From assembly GCF_014077505.1 (NCBI RefSeq), contig NZ_JACGWA010000008.1, positions 62,001 through 126,000 of the forward strand: a stretch of 64,000 bases of DNA, in the 5' to 3' direction. Both the position numbers and the translations under genes were made by a program. The notes beneath the pieces are model-generated. The model saw only the letters and a program-made list of their open reading frames with translations, was not told where the DNA came from and did no database searches. Below, in pieces: positions 63,170-64,000 of this stretch. How positions within the stretch are numbered: position 1 is the first letter of the stretch; each line of letters begins with the position of its first letter. The stretch is from Colwellia sp. BRX10-3 (GTDB lineage: Bacteria > Pseudomonadota > Gammaproteobacteria > Enterobacterales > Alteromonadaceae).

Positions 63170-63808
63170 TTAAATAAGTGAACGAACAGGGGCAGCAGGA
63201 GCGCCTAAATAAAGTTTATTGCTTTGAGTTGATTTAGTGATCACCGCACCCGCTCCAGATTGAGTGTTTTGGGCAATAGTAATATATTCAATAACACTGC
63301 TTCCTATGCCTAACCAAGAAAATTTTCCAACAATAACGCCGCCCGCGATATTAACTCCTGGAGAAATATGGCAATAAGCTTGAATATGACAATCATGATC
63401 GACAGTAGCTGAGGTATTAATAATACAACCCTCGTCAATACGTGCGCCTATGTTTACCACAGCATTAGCAAAAACAACTACGCCAGGGCCGATATTACTA
63501 TGCTTGCTGACACAGGCTGTTGGGTGAATTAATGTCGCTAAGCTGCTTTTTGTGGCGGTTATCTGTTGCAATAAACTTGCTCGTAATGCGTTATTGCCAA
63601 TGGCAACGATAAAGTCGGCGCTATCACAATAGTTAACCCAGCTAGCGATAGGCCCAGCAATAGTCCAGTGGCTTTTATTTTTAAGTTTTTCTAAACAGTC
63701 ATCAAGAAAAATAATTTTACTGTAGTGGCCAATATTCTCTGCGCAGTCTGCTACTACTAAGCCATGACCGCCAGCGCCAATGATGACTAAGGTGTTATTA
63801 TTTTTCAT
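63170..63808 (-). CDS. sugar O/N-acetyltransferase, PglD/NeuD-like
   Basis: A 212-residue acetyltransferase with an N-terminal nucleotide-sugar binding part ('[21 protein letters not shown]') and a left-handed beta helix of hexapeptide repeats from about residue 85 ('[19 protein letters not shown]', '[16 protein letters not shown]', '[14 protein letters not shown]'). The catalytic His is likely in 'VDHDCH'. With the dehydratase and aminotransferase genes it would finish an N-acetylated diamino sugar. The start overlaps the stop of the upstream sugar transferase gene by 4 nt (ATGA). Confidence 0.93.
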   Translation of the reverse strand: MKNNNTLVIIGAGGHGLVVADCAENIGHYSKIIFLDDCLEKLKNKSHWTIAGPIASWVNYCDSADFIVAIGNNALRASLLQQITATKSSLATLIHPTACVSKHSNIGPGVVVFANAVVNIGARIDEGCIINTSATVDHDCHIQAYCHISPGVNIAGGVIVGKFSWLGIGSSVIEYITIAQNTQSGAGAVITKSTQSNKLYLGAPAAPVRSLI

Positions 63809-64000
63809 TGTTGACCTGTAAATTTGCTCATTGTTACTTCCCCATCCGCGTTGATATCGGCTTGTGAACAGACTTTTTTAAAGGTGAGAAATATAATTTT
63901 AATATCTAACCACAATGACTGATTGTCGACATACCAAACATCGAGGTCGAACTTTTCTTGCCAGCTGATTGCGTTTCTACCATTAACCTGTGCCCAGCCA
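63805..64000 (-). CDS. initiating sugar transferase, PglC-like, C-terminal end (truncated by window edge)
   Basis: The last 64 codons of a gene entering from the right edge. The frame reads '[20 protein letters not shown]' and then '[17 protein letters not shown]', the conserved C-terminal core of polyprenyl-phosphate sugar-1-phosphate transferases such as PglC and WcaJ, and ends in TGA at 63805-63807. The tail '[16 protein letters not shown]' is similar to that of PglC-type enzymes. It would place the diamino sugar on the lipid carrier. It is coupled to the acetyltransferase gene by the ATGA overlap. Confidence 0.93.
   Translation of the reverse strand, partial: GWAQVNGRNAISWQEKFDLDVWYVDNQSLWLDIKIIFLTFKKVCSQADINADGEVTMSKFTGQQ

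Overview
The window looks like the chromosome of a marine gammaproteobacterium of the Alteromonadales, most likely Colwelliaceae (Colwellia or Thalassotalea type). The basis is low-GC DNA, two large TonB receptors, and housekeeping neighbourhoods typical of that group: coxB-coxA-cox11-coxC followed by SURF1, CtaA, CtaB and SCO; bioH-comF; nfuA; and pyrE-rph near yicC. The genus is an inference. I saw no tRNA, rRNA, CRISPR array, intact insertion sequence, integrase or phage gene.

Layout. 1-5400: a minus-strand block with a TonB receptor, an orphan periplasmic substrate-binding protein overlapping a truncated membrane sensor gene, and two overlapping PepSY membrane proteins. 5741-8779: a hypothetical protein, a small-RNA candidate, a GAF-GGDEF diguanylate cyclase and lexA with two SOS boxes. 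8785-23397: an accessory island (CapA-like protein, ArgR-like regulator, the D-glutamate genes dgcA-dgcN-dgcR, gltS, a TonB receptor, a lipoprotein M14 carboxypeptidase and a lipoprotein N-acyl-D-amino-acid deacylase). 23757-32946: an aa3-type cytochrome c oxidase cluster with its assembly factors. 33188-43827: mixed core genes (deacetylase, MATE, nfuA, M14 peptidase, comF, bioH, a flagellin-like pair, pyrE, rph). 43989-47012: a GMC dehydrogenase cassette sitting between rph and yicC. 47135-59883: yicC, M50 protease, aminotransferase, RNA helicase, secreted subtilase, SWIM-SNF2 helicase and others. 59927-64000: a glycan cluster running off the right edge, of Pgl type (dehydratase, aminotransferase, acetyltransferase, sugar transferase), suggesting a di-N-acetyl-bacillosamine-like sugar.

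Most interesting system. The island from about 8.8 to 23.4 kb reads as a complete route for D-glutamate-containing peptides or polymers. A TonB receptor would bring material across the outer membrane. Two lipoproteins (M14 carboxypeptidase and N-acyl-D-amino-acid deacylase) would release D-Glu in the periplasm, GltS would import it, and DgcN/DgcA would convert it through N-acetyl-D-Glu to N-acetyl-L-Glu. DgcN/DgcA/DgcR are a described pathway; the coupling to an outer-membrane uptake half, a CapA-like protein and an ArgR-like regulator is the part that seems new. The island is bounded by a 91-bp direct repeat of the lexA 3' end. The copies differ at five positions, four of them synonymous third-codon changes and one a stop-codon change, and the distal copy keeps a terminator that intact lexA lacks. 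This suggests insertion by recombination at lexA.

A second candidate is a pair of sibling small RNAs (about 6254-6379 and 9069-9174) sharing a 5' hairpin, an exposed CCCUCG motif and a covarying terminator, and bracketing the diguanylate cyclase-lexA segment.
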